NCBI GenBank assembly: GCA_903901975.1
Contig: CAIUTB010000085.1
Location: 20,618 to 84,617, forward strand
Source of the DNA: an uncultured Bacteroidales bacterium
GTDB lineage: Bacteria > Bacteroidota > Bacteroidia > Bacteroidales > Paludibacteraceae
Direction of reading: 5' to 3'
Length of the DNA: 64,000 bases
Shown: piece by piece, positions 35,855-45,500 of the stretch
Layout: the number at the start of each line of letters is the position of its first letter
How positions within the stretch are numbered: position 1 is the first letter of the stretch
Notes under the pieces: generated by a model
Database searches by the model: none
What the model saw: only the letters and a program-made list of their open reading frames with translations
What the model was told of the DNA's origin: nothing
Translations under genes and position numbers: made by a program

Positions 35855-37705
35855 ATGAAAAAGAAAATATTTAATTTAATTGTTGTAGCCTTTGTCATTG
35901 CATTTTCATCTTGTAATGATTATTTAACGGTTTCAAGCAACTCTTTGTTAAGTGATGATCAGGTATTTAGTCAACCGGATTCGACCAAAAAAGCAATTGC
36001 AGCTATTTACGAAATATTTGGTGAAAACAACTCTTATCGTAATCGATTGTGGCTGCAACTGGGAGTAAACACTGATATTGAATATCGTTCAGGCTGGTCT
36101 TCAGGTGCAGCTTTGACTATTTCCAAATCAGATGACTACATTGCGCTTTATAGCCCGACTTCTACTATGCCGGATGGTTACAGCAATAACGATGCAGCTA
36201 ATCCATGGAGTAGAATTTATCAGGCCATTGAAAGATCAAATCTGGCAATTGCCGGAATCCGTAGTTATGGAAAGCCTGCTGCAGGAAATGATATGGGACA
36301 TTATTTAGGTGAAGCGCTTACGCTTCGTGCTTACTTCTATTACGATTTGATTAAATGGTGGGGTGATGTTCCGGCACGTTTTACACCGGTAATAACAAGC
36401 ACTATATATTTAGCAAAATCAAACAGAGATACAATTTACAATCAGATAATTAAAGATTTGCAGGAAGCCTCTACAATACTTTATAGTGGCAATACTGCGC
36501 TTACTAATACAACACAGCGGATTAGTCAGGATGCTGCCAGAGGGCTTTTAGCACGTATCTGTTTATCGGCAGCCGGTTATTCTCAACGTACGCTCGGAAC
36601 TAACGATGCACAAGTGATTGTTACAGTGTCTCCCGACAGACAAAAGGAACTTTATACTATTGCCCGGGAAGCTTGTAGAGATATTATTAATGCCGGAATC
36701 TATAAACTTGATCCAAGCTTTAAAAATATTTTTTACGAACAATGTCAGGATATTACAACTCACGGACGTGAAACTATCTGGCAGTTGCCTTACAATATGG
36801 GATTACGTGGTCGTATGGTTTATAATCTTGGTTTACCTCGCGATGCCGATGGTAAGAATAATACGGTGGCTGTTGGTGGTCAGTTTAAAATAACACCTAG
36901 TTTCTTTTACGATTATAACTCAGGTGATACCCGTCGGGATATAACTGTTACACCTTATAATGTAAAAAAGAATTCAACTCTTGGTGTGATGGAACAGAAT
37001 CTTTCGTCGGGTGTAACCGGATTCAATATTGCCAAATGGCGTGCCGAATGGGTTAAAACTCCTGTATCAGGAACTGACGATGGCGTTTCACCTATCGTTT
37101 TACGTTATGCCGATGTGTTACTTATGTTTGCTGAAGCCGATTTATTTCTGAATGGAAATGAAGGAACTGAAAAATTCAATATGGTTCGCCGTCGTGCATT
37201 TAATCAACCCTTGGCTGTGGCTTCTTCGTATGATTTGCCATTAACGTTGGATAATATCAAACAGGAACGTGCCTTCGAATTTTGCGGTGAAAATATCCGT
37301 AAGTATGACCTTGAACGTTGGGGAGAATTGAAATCAAAAATGGATCAGGCAGCTGCAAATATGCGGGCTTTACGCGATGCGACAGGTAAATATATAACTA
37401 TTCCGGGTACCATTTATTACAAATACACAGTGGATAACACTATCTCAACCGGCGAACGGGTATTAACTATTTATGGATTAAATCCGGGAGAAACGGATGA
37501 TAAAACAGTAACAGATGTTGCAGGAGCCTGGACTAAAAAATTATGGACAAGTGCTATTAGTGGTTCGGATTATTATTTAAGTGAAAACTTTATTACACAT
37601 ATGTATGTAGGTAATCCGGATAAAAAACAACTTTTACCGATTATGCATCAGATTATTAGTGTTAGTAACGGATCGTTGACTAACGATTACGGATACGATA
37701 ACTAA
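35855..37705 (+). CDS. SusD-like surface glycan-binding lipoprotein
   Basis: This 616-residue lipoprotein forms the lid of the SusC channel and binds substrate at the surface. The lipobox FSSC places the acylated cysteine at C20, after MKKKIFNLIVVAFVIA. The SusD/RagB fold is shown by the N-terminal SDDQVF segment, the TPR-like helix EALTLRAYFYYDLIKWWGDVPA, and the conserved C-terminal region VLLMFAEADLFLNG, then ERAFEFCGENIRKYDLERWGE. It is 14 bp after susC and surely co-transcribed. Substrate is inferred to be pectic oligosaccharide from neighbours. Confidence 0.95.
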   Translation: MKKKIFNLIVVAFVIAFSSCNDYLTVSSNSLLSDDQVFSQPDSTKKAIAAIYEIFGENNSYRNRLWLQLGVNTDIEYRSGWSSGAALTISKSDDYIALYSPTSTMPDGYSNNDAANPWSRIYQAIERSNLAIAGIRSYGKPAAGNDMGHYLGEALTLRAYFYYDLIKWWGDVPARFTPVITSTIYLAKSNRDTIYNQIIKDLQEASTILYSGNTALTNTTQRISQDAARGLLARICLSAAGYSQRTLGTNDAQVIVTVSPDRQKELYTIAREACRDIINAGIYKLDPSFKNIFYEQCQDITTHGRETIWQLPYNMGLRGRMVYNLGLPRDADGKNNTVAVGGQFKITPSFFYDYNSGDTRRDITVTPYNVKKNSTLGVMEQNLSSGVTGFNIAKWRAEWVKTPVSGTDDGVSPIVLRYADVLLMFAEADLFLNGNEGTEKFNMVRRRAFNQPLAVASSYDLPLTLDNIKQERAFEFCGENIRKYDLERWGELKSKMDQAAANMRALRDATGKYITIPGTIYYKYTVDNTISTGERVLTIYGLNPGETDDKTVTDVAGAWTKKLWTSAISGSDYYLSENFITHMYVGNPDKKQLLPIMHQIISVSNGSLTNDYGYDN

Positions 37706-37761
37706 GCCAGACTGATTTGATTAAGAATTTAAAAAATCAAACAACATTAAATTATTGTACA

Positions 37762-39429
37762 ATGAAAAAAGTAAAAAACATATCGTTAAAGGCAGTATTC
37801 ATCTTAATTGGAGCACTCGAAATCCTGAATTCATGTGTTGATGAACAGGAATTGAAAAATCTGCCATACCTGTTCCGACCGATTAATTTCACAGCTACAC
37901 CTAACAGCACTTCTGAAACTTTTAGTTGGGCTAAAGTAGATAGTGCAACTTCTTATACATTAGAAGTTGGGCTTGACAGTGCCACATTTATAGTGCCTGC
38001 TTTTTCTGTTACTGTTACTGGATCAACCTATACCAAAGATTACGATGGGATAACATTTTTGGCTAATACTGAATATTATGCACGTATCAAAGCCAATGCC
38101 GGTGATGCGTTGAAGAACTCAAAATTCAATGCTATTTTCTTTAAGTCAGCCAAAGAAAATTTGTTTATCGGATATGGAGCCAACAATAATACCCGAAATA
38201 TCTATAGTGCTTACATGACAGCACCTAACACATTGGATATTAAATGGAAACCGAATTCAAATGTAACAAATTTAACTCTATCCGGAACATCTTATCCTAT
38301 AACTTCAGATGAAGCAATTGCAGGAGAAAAAGTGATAACGGGCTTAGCAAATTCAGTTTGGAGTGTTGCAATTTTCAATGGTTCAATACAACGGGGATCA
38401 ACTGCAGGTGTTGTTGAAGGGGATGTAATTATTTCAACACCCGGCGATATTTCTGCAGCTATTACCAGTGCCACTTCAGGTCAGGTTATTTTGCTCATTG
38501 GTGGCCAAAATTACACAATAGGTAATATTGAATACAAATTCAGTAAAAACGTAAAAATCAGGAGTACATCAGTTGTAAATCGTTCAGTTGTATCAATGAC
38601 TGCATTAGTAGGAACAGCTCCTACCTCGACCAGTGCCATGATGAGTGTTGTTGGATCTTCAGCTATAGACAGCCTGGTTTTTGAAAATATAGATTTTACG
38701 GGATTTTGTGACAATAATACTGCTGCTACTAAAATTGGATATCTGTTTAGTAATAAAACAGCTTGTACTGTGGGAAATATTAAGTTTAGCAACTGTAACA
38801 TTCATAATTTAGGAAATACACCAATGCGATTGTCAGGTGCTGTAAATCAGATTATTTCAAATTTAACATTCAACGGTTGTATAATAAATGAAATTGGATT
38901 TGGGAGTACCTATGCCATTGTAAATAGTAACTCTGCTGATTATATAAACAATATTAATTTCCTGAATTCAACAATCTATAATTTCAAAGGATCGTTGGTT
39001 TTAAGAACCGGAGCCACTGTTTCAACAACTGGTTATACTCTTAATTCGATTAACGTTTCTAATTGTACTATCAATCAAGGAATGCAGGACGGAGGTTCCG
39101 CAAGATATTTATTTGATATAAATTTATCAGTTTTTCCATCTAATGGCGGAGTGACGATTAAGAATAGTATTTTTGGTCAGTCAGGTGCTGCTTTGGGTGC
39201 AAATGGTTTTCGTGCTACTATAGTCCCTGCTATAACCGGAAGTTATTATACAAGTGATTATGTGGATGATCCAATTCCTGCAGGTGTAACCAGCACATCT
39301 ATTAAATCGAAATTGACCTCCTATTCCGGTGCATCTACTAGTTTGTGGAATGCTCCAACAAGCGGCGATTTTAAATTATCAGATACAAACTTTGCCGGGA
39401 AAGGTACAGCTGGTGATCTTCGATGGTAG
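37762..39429 (+). CDS. surface lipoprotein with fibronectin-III and DUF5123/DUF4957-like beta-helix
   Basis: This 555-residue lipoprotein occupies the SusE/F position after SusD. ATG 37762 gives MKKVKNISLKAV with lipobox LNSC (C25); an upstream in-frame start at 37717 would put a non-signal stretch in front. A fibronectin-III-like domain (about 35-130) is followed by a second beta domain and a right-handed beta-helix (about 225-545; NVKIRSTSVVNRSVV, DSLVFENIDFTGFCDN, IKFSNCNIHNLGNTP). The helix recalls DUF5123/DUF4957 proteins of pectin loci. No catalytic residues are assigned. It probably binds pectin at the surface, but a lyase activity cannot be excluded. It follows SusD by 56 bp and is co-transcribed with GH28. 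Confidence 0.8.
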   Translation: MKKVKNISLKAVFILIGALEILNSCVDEQELKNLPYLFRPINFTATPNSTSETFSWAKVDSATSYTLEVGLDSATFIVPAFSVTVTGSTYTKDYDGITFLANTEYYARIKANAGDALKNSKFNAIFFKSAKENLFIGYGANNNTRNIYSAYMTAPNTLDIKWKPNSNVTNLTLSGTSYPITSDEAIAGEKVITGLANSVWSVAIFNGSIQRGSTAGVVEGDVIISTPGDISAAITSATSGQVILLIGGQNYTIGNIEYKFSKNVKIRSTSVVNRSVVSMTALVGTAPTSTSAMMSVVGSSAIDSLVFENIDFTGFCDNNTAATKIGYLFSNKTACTVGNIKFSNCNIHNLGNTPMRLSGAVNQIISNLTFNGCIINEIGFGSTYAIVNSNSADYINNINFLNSTIYNFKGSLVLRTGATVSTTGYTLNSINVSNCTINQGMQDGGSARYLFDINLSVFPSNGGVTIKNSIFGQSGAALGANGFRATIVPAITGSYYTSDYVDDPIPAGVTSTSIKSKLTSYSGASTSLWNAPTSGDFKLSDTNFAGKGTAGDLRW

Positions 39430-39468
39430 TTTTCAACCTTAACATAAAAAATTTAAATTTCAAAAGGA

Positions 39469-41106
39469 ATGCGGTTATTAAGAAAGATATTGTTATCTGT
39501 TGTAAGTTTGGTTTTAGTTTCGACCTATGTGGAAGCTAAAAAAGACTATAACTATTTGTATGAAAATCTGCCATTTCCAATGCAGAAATTGGAAGCACCT
39601 GTGTTTAAAAATAATACCGTTTCTGTATCCGATTTTGGAGCTAAAGGTGATGGGATTATGCTTAACACCGAAGCCTTCAGTAAAGCTTTTGATGAACTTT
39701 CGAAAAAAGGAGGAGGTAAACTTGTTGTACCTGCCGGAGTTTGGTTTACAGGCCCTATAGAGCTGAAATCAAATATCAATTTACATCTGGACAAAGGTGC
39801 ATTGATTCTGTTTTCACCCGATTTCAATTTATACCCATTAGTAGATGGTAGTTTTGAAGGATTGGAAACTAAACGTTGTCAATCGCCTATATCAGCTCGT
39901 AATGTAGTTAATGTGGCCATTACAGGTGAAGGTTCAATTAATGGTTCGGGTGAGGCCTGGCGACCGTTGAAAAAAGCGAAAGTTACCGAATCTCAATGGA
40001 GAAAAGTAATTAAGTCAGGTGGTGTGCTTAAGGATCCGACATATTGGTATCCATCCAAAGGTTCGATAAAAGGCCAGACAATGAGCGAAATGAATGTACC
40101 TAACGGAAAACTAACCGATGTTGAATGGCTTGAAATTAAAGATTTTCTACGTCCGGTAATGATTAACTTTATTGAATGTAAAAATGTATTGCTTCAGGGT
40201 GTTTTATTCGAAAATTCTCCAAGCTGGAACATACATCCATTATTATGTACCAACCTGATTATCGACAATATAACCGTTCGAAATCCGAGCTATGCGCAAA
40301 ATGGCGATGGAATTGATATCGAATCCTGTAAAAATGTATTGCTTATTAACAGCAATTTTGATGTGGGCGATGATGGAATTTGTATTAAATCAGGAAAAGA
40401 CGAAGAAGGTCGCAAACGTGCTCGTCCGACAGAAAATGTGATTGTAGATAACTGTAAAGTTTTCAAAGCACATGGCGGATTTGTAGTTGGAAGCGAAATG
40501 TCGGGTGGCGTTCGGAATATATCGGTGAAAAATTGTCAGTTTCTGGGTACAGACGTTGGCTTACGCTTCAAAAGTAATCGCGGTCGTGGAGGTTTAGTCG
40601 AGAATATTTATATCAGTGATATTTACATGTTCGACATAGCGACCGATTCATTCCTGTTCGATTTGTATTATGGTGGAAAATCGGCTACCGAATCACTGGA
40701 AGATGGAGACGAAACGCAAACAATCGTTCAGGTTCCTGCTGTAACGGCTGAAACTCCCTCATTTCGTAATATATATGTAAAAAATATCGTTTCCCGCAAT
40801 GCCCGCAGAGCCATGTTCTTTAATGGTTTACCCGAAATGAATATCACCAATATCAATGTTGAAAATGCTATCATCACTTCGCAATACGGTGCTGTAATTA
40901 GCGAATCAGACGGAATAAAATTTAAAAATATTCAAATTTTTCCTCAAACCGGAGCTGCTTTAACGCTACAAAATGTAAAAAACTTTGATCTGAAAGAATT
41001 TAAATATCCGGATTCCTTGCTTGAAGTGGTGCGAATTACCGGTAAATCGAAGAATATTCAACTTCCGGAATGTATTCAGAAACAAAAGATATTAGGATTA
41101 AATTAA
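39469..41106 (+). CDS. GH28 polygalacturonase
   Basis: This 545-residue hydrolase cleaves alpha-1,4-galacturonosyl bonds in galacturonan oligomers. A signal peptide (LLSVVSLVLVSTYVEA) and the usual VSDFGAKGDG entry precede the beta-helix. The four GH28 motifs are present: NGDGID (D280), GDDG (D301, D302), AHGG (H335) and RFK (R366, K368). There is no sorting domain or lipobox, so it is probably periplasmic and acts on oligosaccharides delivered by SusCD. It is the last gene of the SusC operon, 39 bp after the lipoprotein gene, and is followed by a long hairpin. Confidence 0.93.
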   Translation: MRLLRKILLSVVSLVLVSTYVEAKKDYNYLYENLPFPMQKLEAPVFKNNTVSVSDFGAKGDGIMLNTEAFSKAFDELSKKGGGKLVVPAGVWFTGPIELKSNINLHLDKGALILFSPDFNLYPLVDGSFEGLETKRCQSPISARNVVNVAITGEGSINGSGEAWRPLKKAKVTESQWRKVIKSGGVLKDPTYWYPSKGSIKGQTMSEMNVPNGKLTDVEWLEIKDFLRPVMINFIECKNVLLQGVLFENSPSWNIHPLLCTNLIIDNITVRNPSYAQNGDGIDIESCKNVLLINSNFDVGDDGICIKSGKDEEGRKRARPTENVIVDNCKVFKAHGGFVVGSEMSGGVRNISVKNCQFLGTDVGLRFKSNRGRGGLVENIYISDIYMFDIATDSFLFDLYYGGKSATESLEDGDETQTIVQVPAVTAETPSFRNIYVKNIVSRNARRAMFFNGLPEMNITNINVENAIITSQYGAVISESDGIKFKNIQIFPQTGAALTLQNVKNFDLKEFKYPDSLLEVVRITGKSKNIQLPECIQKQKILGLN

Positions 41107-41124
41107 AAAATCCATTTAGCATTA

Positions 41125-41159
41125 AAACATAAGGGCAGATCATTTCTGCCCTTATGTTT
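41125..41159. terminator. hairpin terminator after the SusC operon
   Basis: A 15-bp perfect stem (AAACATAAGGGCAGA at 41125-41139 with its complement at 41145-41159) and a 5-nt loop, 18 bp after the GH28 stop. A bidirectional role is possible because the next gene converges. The rest of 41160-41546 shows only a weak hairpin (arms AAACGGG 41485-41491 and CCCGTTT 41510-41516) that may end the minus-strand gene. Confidence 0.75.
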
Positions 41160-41546
41160 ATCATATTCTGCAAAACTCTCAGACAGAAAAACCAATAGAT
41201 TTGAGATTAAGTTACAATCCTATAAATTTCTCTTTAACAGCTTCACTTCTTTCAGTATTTAAGAATATTAGTATAGGTATGGATAGCTGTAGCAAGTGTT
41301 AGAACCTAATCACCTTCCAAATACTTTGTTTTCTTAGGGTAAAAACAACTAATTGAAATAAAAATGATTGTGGTTTAATATATAAACTAAGAATTCATTT
41401 AACTAAAGTCAATTTAAACACAATCACAAAAGAGCAATGAATTGATTATGTGGATAAAAAGCTATCAAATTTAAACTTTACGTAAAACGGGCATTACCCG
41501 AAGATAACACCCGTTTGAAAAAAGAGAAATGATATAGGAACTTTAC

Positions 41547-42371
41547 TTAGATCGAAAATTTCAAAGAATCATTTGTTCCAGTTACTCGAACTACATAAAT
41601 TCCCTTTTGAAAATTTGTTGTTGCAATATTGGTTTTTGAAGTAGCCACTTTTTTGCCTAATACATTATAAACGTCTATATCCAACCCTTTTGTATTTAAA
41701 ACTTCTGAACCGTTGAAACTTACACCTTTATCAGCAAGAACTGCATTGACAGCTGTATGTATATCATAATTGGTTGCCGATAACAGACATAAGTTTACTG
41801 AAGAATTACCGAAAACATATAAGGTTGCGGCAGGACCTGTGTAGTTAACAGTTGCATCATTTAATAAACCTGTTCCGGCAGGGAAATCCAGTTTTCCAAT
41901 AAAAGTTGTTCCATCTGTTACAAAGAGGGCTCTTGCAGATGCATTAGATCCGGTTACACCTATAGCATATATGGTACTATTGCCAAGAACTTTGAAGCTT
42001 AAATAGCGTTGAGTAGGCATGTTAAATGTTCCCGGGGTTACATCAGCGGGAAGTGCACCGGTATATCCTGCACCATTGAACTGAAATCTGTTCGCAAAAG
42101 AGTAGCTTCCAAAAGTTTTTGGAGAAGCATTAACTCCACCCATATTTAAATTTGTTGCAAGACCAGTTATTAATAACCCATTAATATTTACGGGAAAAGC
42201 AGGATTTCCTGTGGTACCATCGCCGATACCAATTCCACTTGTTAGGGGAAAAGCAGCTGAAGTAGCTGCGAGTGTTGGATCACCTCCTAAATTCCATACT
42301 TTAGTTGCCTGTGCATTAACTGCAATAACTGCCATGAATATCATGGCTGATAATAGTAATGTTTTTTTCAT
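41547..42371 (-). CDS. small T9SS-secreted protein: stand-alone accessory domain of the type fused to pectate lyases
   Basis: This 274-residue protein has a signal peptide (MKKTLLLSAMIF to VNAQ), one beta-rich domain (about 20-200) and a T9SS sorting domain (IDVYNVLGKKVATSK, GIYVVRVTGT). The domain pattern (WNLGGDPT, SYSFANRFQFNGAG, RYLSFKVLGNSTIYAIGVTG) is like the accessory C-terminal modules I associate with Bacteroidota pectate lyases, here without a catalytic partner. The canonical operator and -7 box lie upstream on the minus strand, so it is predicted to be induced with the pectinases. It may be a surface pectin-binding protein. It is divergent from the HTCS gene. Confidence 0.72.
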   Translation of the reverse strand: MKKTLLLSAMIFMAVIAVNAQATKVWNLGGDPTLAATSAAFPLTSGIGIGDGTTGNPAFPVNINGLLITGLATNLNMGGVNASPKTFGSYSFANRFQFNGAGYTGALPADVTPGTFNMPTQRYLSFKVLGNSTIYAIGVTGSNASARALFVTDGTTFIGKLDFPAGTGLLNDATVNYTGPAATLYVFGNSSVNLCLLSATNYDIHTAVNAVLADKGVSFNGSEVLNTKGLDIDVYNVLGKKVATSKTNIATTNFQKGIYVVRVTGTNDSLKFSI

Positions 42372-42416
42372 AATAAATTAATTTTAAATTGTTTGAAGAT
42401 TTATTTGTTTATAGTG

Positions 42417-42480
42417 CAAATATAGACTTTAAAAACAAATCTGATGTGGAAAAATAATTTGAATATGTGTAATTTTTGAC
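42417..42480 (-). promoter_or_regulatory. candidate HTCS operator plus promoter of the 274-residue secreted protein
   Basis: Read on the minus strand, copy 1 is GTCAAAAATTACACA (42480-42466) and copy 2 is AATTATTTTTCCACA (42459-42445), 21 bp apart. The -7 box TATATTTG is at 42424-42417, 35 bp after the start of copy 2. Confidence 0.78.
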
Positions 42481-42530
42481 GGAAGAGTGAAAAACAGGCT
42501 TATAAATGTCAGTTTGAACAATCAATTTCT

Positions 42531-42538
42531 TATTTTTG
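42531..42538 (+). promoter_or_regulatory. -7 box of the HTCS gene
   Basis: TATTTTTG lies 29 bp before ATG 42567. The expected operator position (42496) has no match. A single half-site-like GTCAGTTTGAACA sits at 42508-42520, at a different spacing. The regulator is therefore probably not controlled the same way as its targets. Confidence 0.65.
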
Positions 42539-42566
42539 CGTAGGAATCCACTTATTAAACAATGTC

Positions 42567-45500
42567 ATGAAAAAGTTTCTTATTATTAGTAGTAGTTTAT
42601 TATTATCAATTATAGGTTCTGCTCAATATCACTTTTCATTCTCACACTATACTTCTGATAATGGTCTGTCGCAAAACAGCATTACCGCTGTAATGAAAGA
42701 CCATAAAGGTTATATGTGGTTTGGTACACGCGATGGATTAAACCGCTTTGATGGTTATAACTTCACTTTGTTCAACTCCAAACCGGACAAAAAGTTATCA
42801 ATATTAAGTAATCGTATTTTGACAATTAAGGAAGACAAATGGGGTTCTGTCTGGGTTAAAACTTACGATGAAATAATTTACAGATTAAATCAATCAACAG
42901 AAGAATTAACCAGAATTGAAAAAGGAAATGGCGAGTTGCTCAATGATAAAATCCGTGATATTTATACTTTCGCTTCAGGCAATGTGTGGCTTTCGACTTT
43001 CGACAATTGCTATTATAAAATTGAAACAAACGGACTAACTCAAAAACTCACAGTTAAGCTATTCAGTCAAAAGAATAATTCATTAGCTAATAATTCCGTA
43101 AAAACAATATTTGAAGATCAGGAGTTGAATACCTGGTTTCTTTCGCAAAACGGATTACGTTGTCTCGAAAAATCGGGGAAAGTACACGATTACTTTAATA
43201 TGCAAGCGTTTTACACTTTCAACGAGAACGACAAAAGAATTATTTTTTCATCAGAAGGCAAACTTTATCTGTTCGAAAAAAGAAGCAAAACTTTTAAGAT
43301 AATTGATTTAAAAGGTAATATTATTGTAACTAAAATTGCTGGTTTCAATTCAAGTAACTATATACTCGCCACTCAGGGAAAAGGTTTTTTTACATTTGAT
43401 GTTTTACAAGCTAACCTGCAACAATTTTCGAAAGAAAAGTATCCGGCAATGAATACCAATGACATTGAAAATATTTATATTGACCGGGCAGGTGATGCAT
43501 GGCTTGAAATTCATTCGCCGGGAGTGCTTCATTTCTCCCCTCAAACGAATAAAATTGTTTTTTACGACACCAAACTAAATGAAGGACAGTTAACGAATCC
43601 AAATTTTCAGATTTTCGAAGACGAAAAGGATATATTGTGGGTTCAACCCTATCTGGGCTTCTTTTCATGGTTCGACCGAATCAATAATAAGTTGGTTCCG
43701 TTCAATAGTATTTATAATGACGATTTAAATGTGCTCTTTTCCTATGGTGTTAATCATGTTTTATCGGATTCTCAGGGAGTTTTGTGGATAAGTACCAACC
43801 GGGGTAACGGGTTGTTTAAATGCACCTTTTTGCCCGACTATTTTAACCATTATTTATTCAAAAGCCATTCTGTTTACAGTATTTTCAACGAAACACGTTC
43901 GATTTTTGAAGACAGCCGTAACCGCCTTTGGGTGGCTTGTAAAGATGGTTCAGTCCATATTTTTGATCAGAATAAGAAAGAAATTGGCACCTTAAGTCGA
44001 GACGGAAGAATTACTACGGGTGGAAGTTTGGAAGTATTAGTGTACAATTTTCTTCAGGATAAATCCGGAAATATATGGTTAGCCACAAAAAAACAGGGCT
44101 TGTTCCGTCTTAAACCAATTGGTTCAGGAAATTCTTTCAGTATTGAAAACTTTGTTCACATTCCCGGTGATATTTATTCACCGGCAAGCAATGACTTTTA
44201 TTCTGTAATTCAGGATTATAACGGTCGGATTTGGGCAGGAAGTTATGGCGGAGGATTGCATTTGATTGATGAACAAAACGGAAAAATCAAATTTATTCAT
44301 GCCAGGAACGAACTTGTAAATTATCCCAATACATATTGTTCAAAAGTCCGACAAGTCTTTGCCGATTCCAGAAAGCAAATATGGGTAGCCACCACGGAAG
44401 GTTTTGTGCTGTTCAATGCCGATTTCAGTTCAGTAAAAGATATTAAATTCCGGTATTTTCATAGAAACAATGATACCCCCAATAGTTTGGGAGCAAATGA
44501 TGTCTATAGTATCTTTGAAGATGTGGAAAAAAACATGTGGTTTGGAACATTTGGAGGTGGCTTGAATAAACTCAAAAAACAAATTGAAAGCACTAATCAA
44601 CCAGAATTTGTTGTATATGACCGCACGAAAGGGATGCCAAATAATGTGGTTTATACCATCATCGACGATAATCAGGGAAATTTATGGTTAACTACCGAAA
44701 ACTCAATTGTAAAATTCAGTAAGAAATCGGCGAAAATAGAATCGTTTGGAAAAGGAAATGAACTTGAAAATGTCGAATTTTCTGAAGCCTCTGCTTGTAT
44801 GCTTCAATCTGGCGAGATTTGTGTTGGATCAAAATCAGGCTTTTATTCATTCAATCCCGATGCAGTGAAACGTCGTGTAATCAATGCACCACTTGTATTC
44901 ACCCGCTTATTGCTTTTCAATAAAGTAGTAGAAATCGGCGATAAAGAAGAAATTCTCGAAAAACCCCTGGATAAAACAGCACAAATTGAATTCAGCAGCA
45001 AACAAAATGTATTTACGCTTGAATTTGCAACCCTGGACATGCGTGCCCCCGAGAAAATACAGTATGCCTACAAGCTGGACGGATTCGACCACGAATGGAA
45101 TGAGGTCCAAACCAAGCATTTTGCGTCCTACACTGCCTTGCCTGCCGGAACATACACTTTCCACGTAAAATCGACTGACAGTGAAGGTGTATGGCTTCAA
45201 AATGAAAGAATTATTAAAATTAAAATCTTACCCTCATTCTGGCAATCAGGCTTTGCCAAGTTTATTTATTTTATATTGATTATCGGATTATTTCTTACCA
45301 CTTTGTACATTTTCATAACCATTTTCAAACTGAAAAACAATGTACAACTCGAAAAACAAATGACCGATATGAAACTTCGATTTTTTACTGACATCTCGCA
45401 CGAATTACGCACTCCGCTCACCTTGATTTCGCTTCCAATCGACAATATTCTTCAGGAAAATCATGATCCGGCTATTCACGAACAGCTTACTCTTGTTCGA

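Noticed and set aside
42508..42520. HTCS autoregulatory site GTCAGTTTGAACA
   Set aside because: Single, two bases short and at the wrong distance from the -7 box (23 bp instead of 35).
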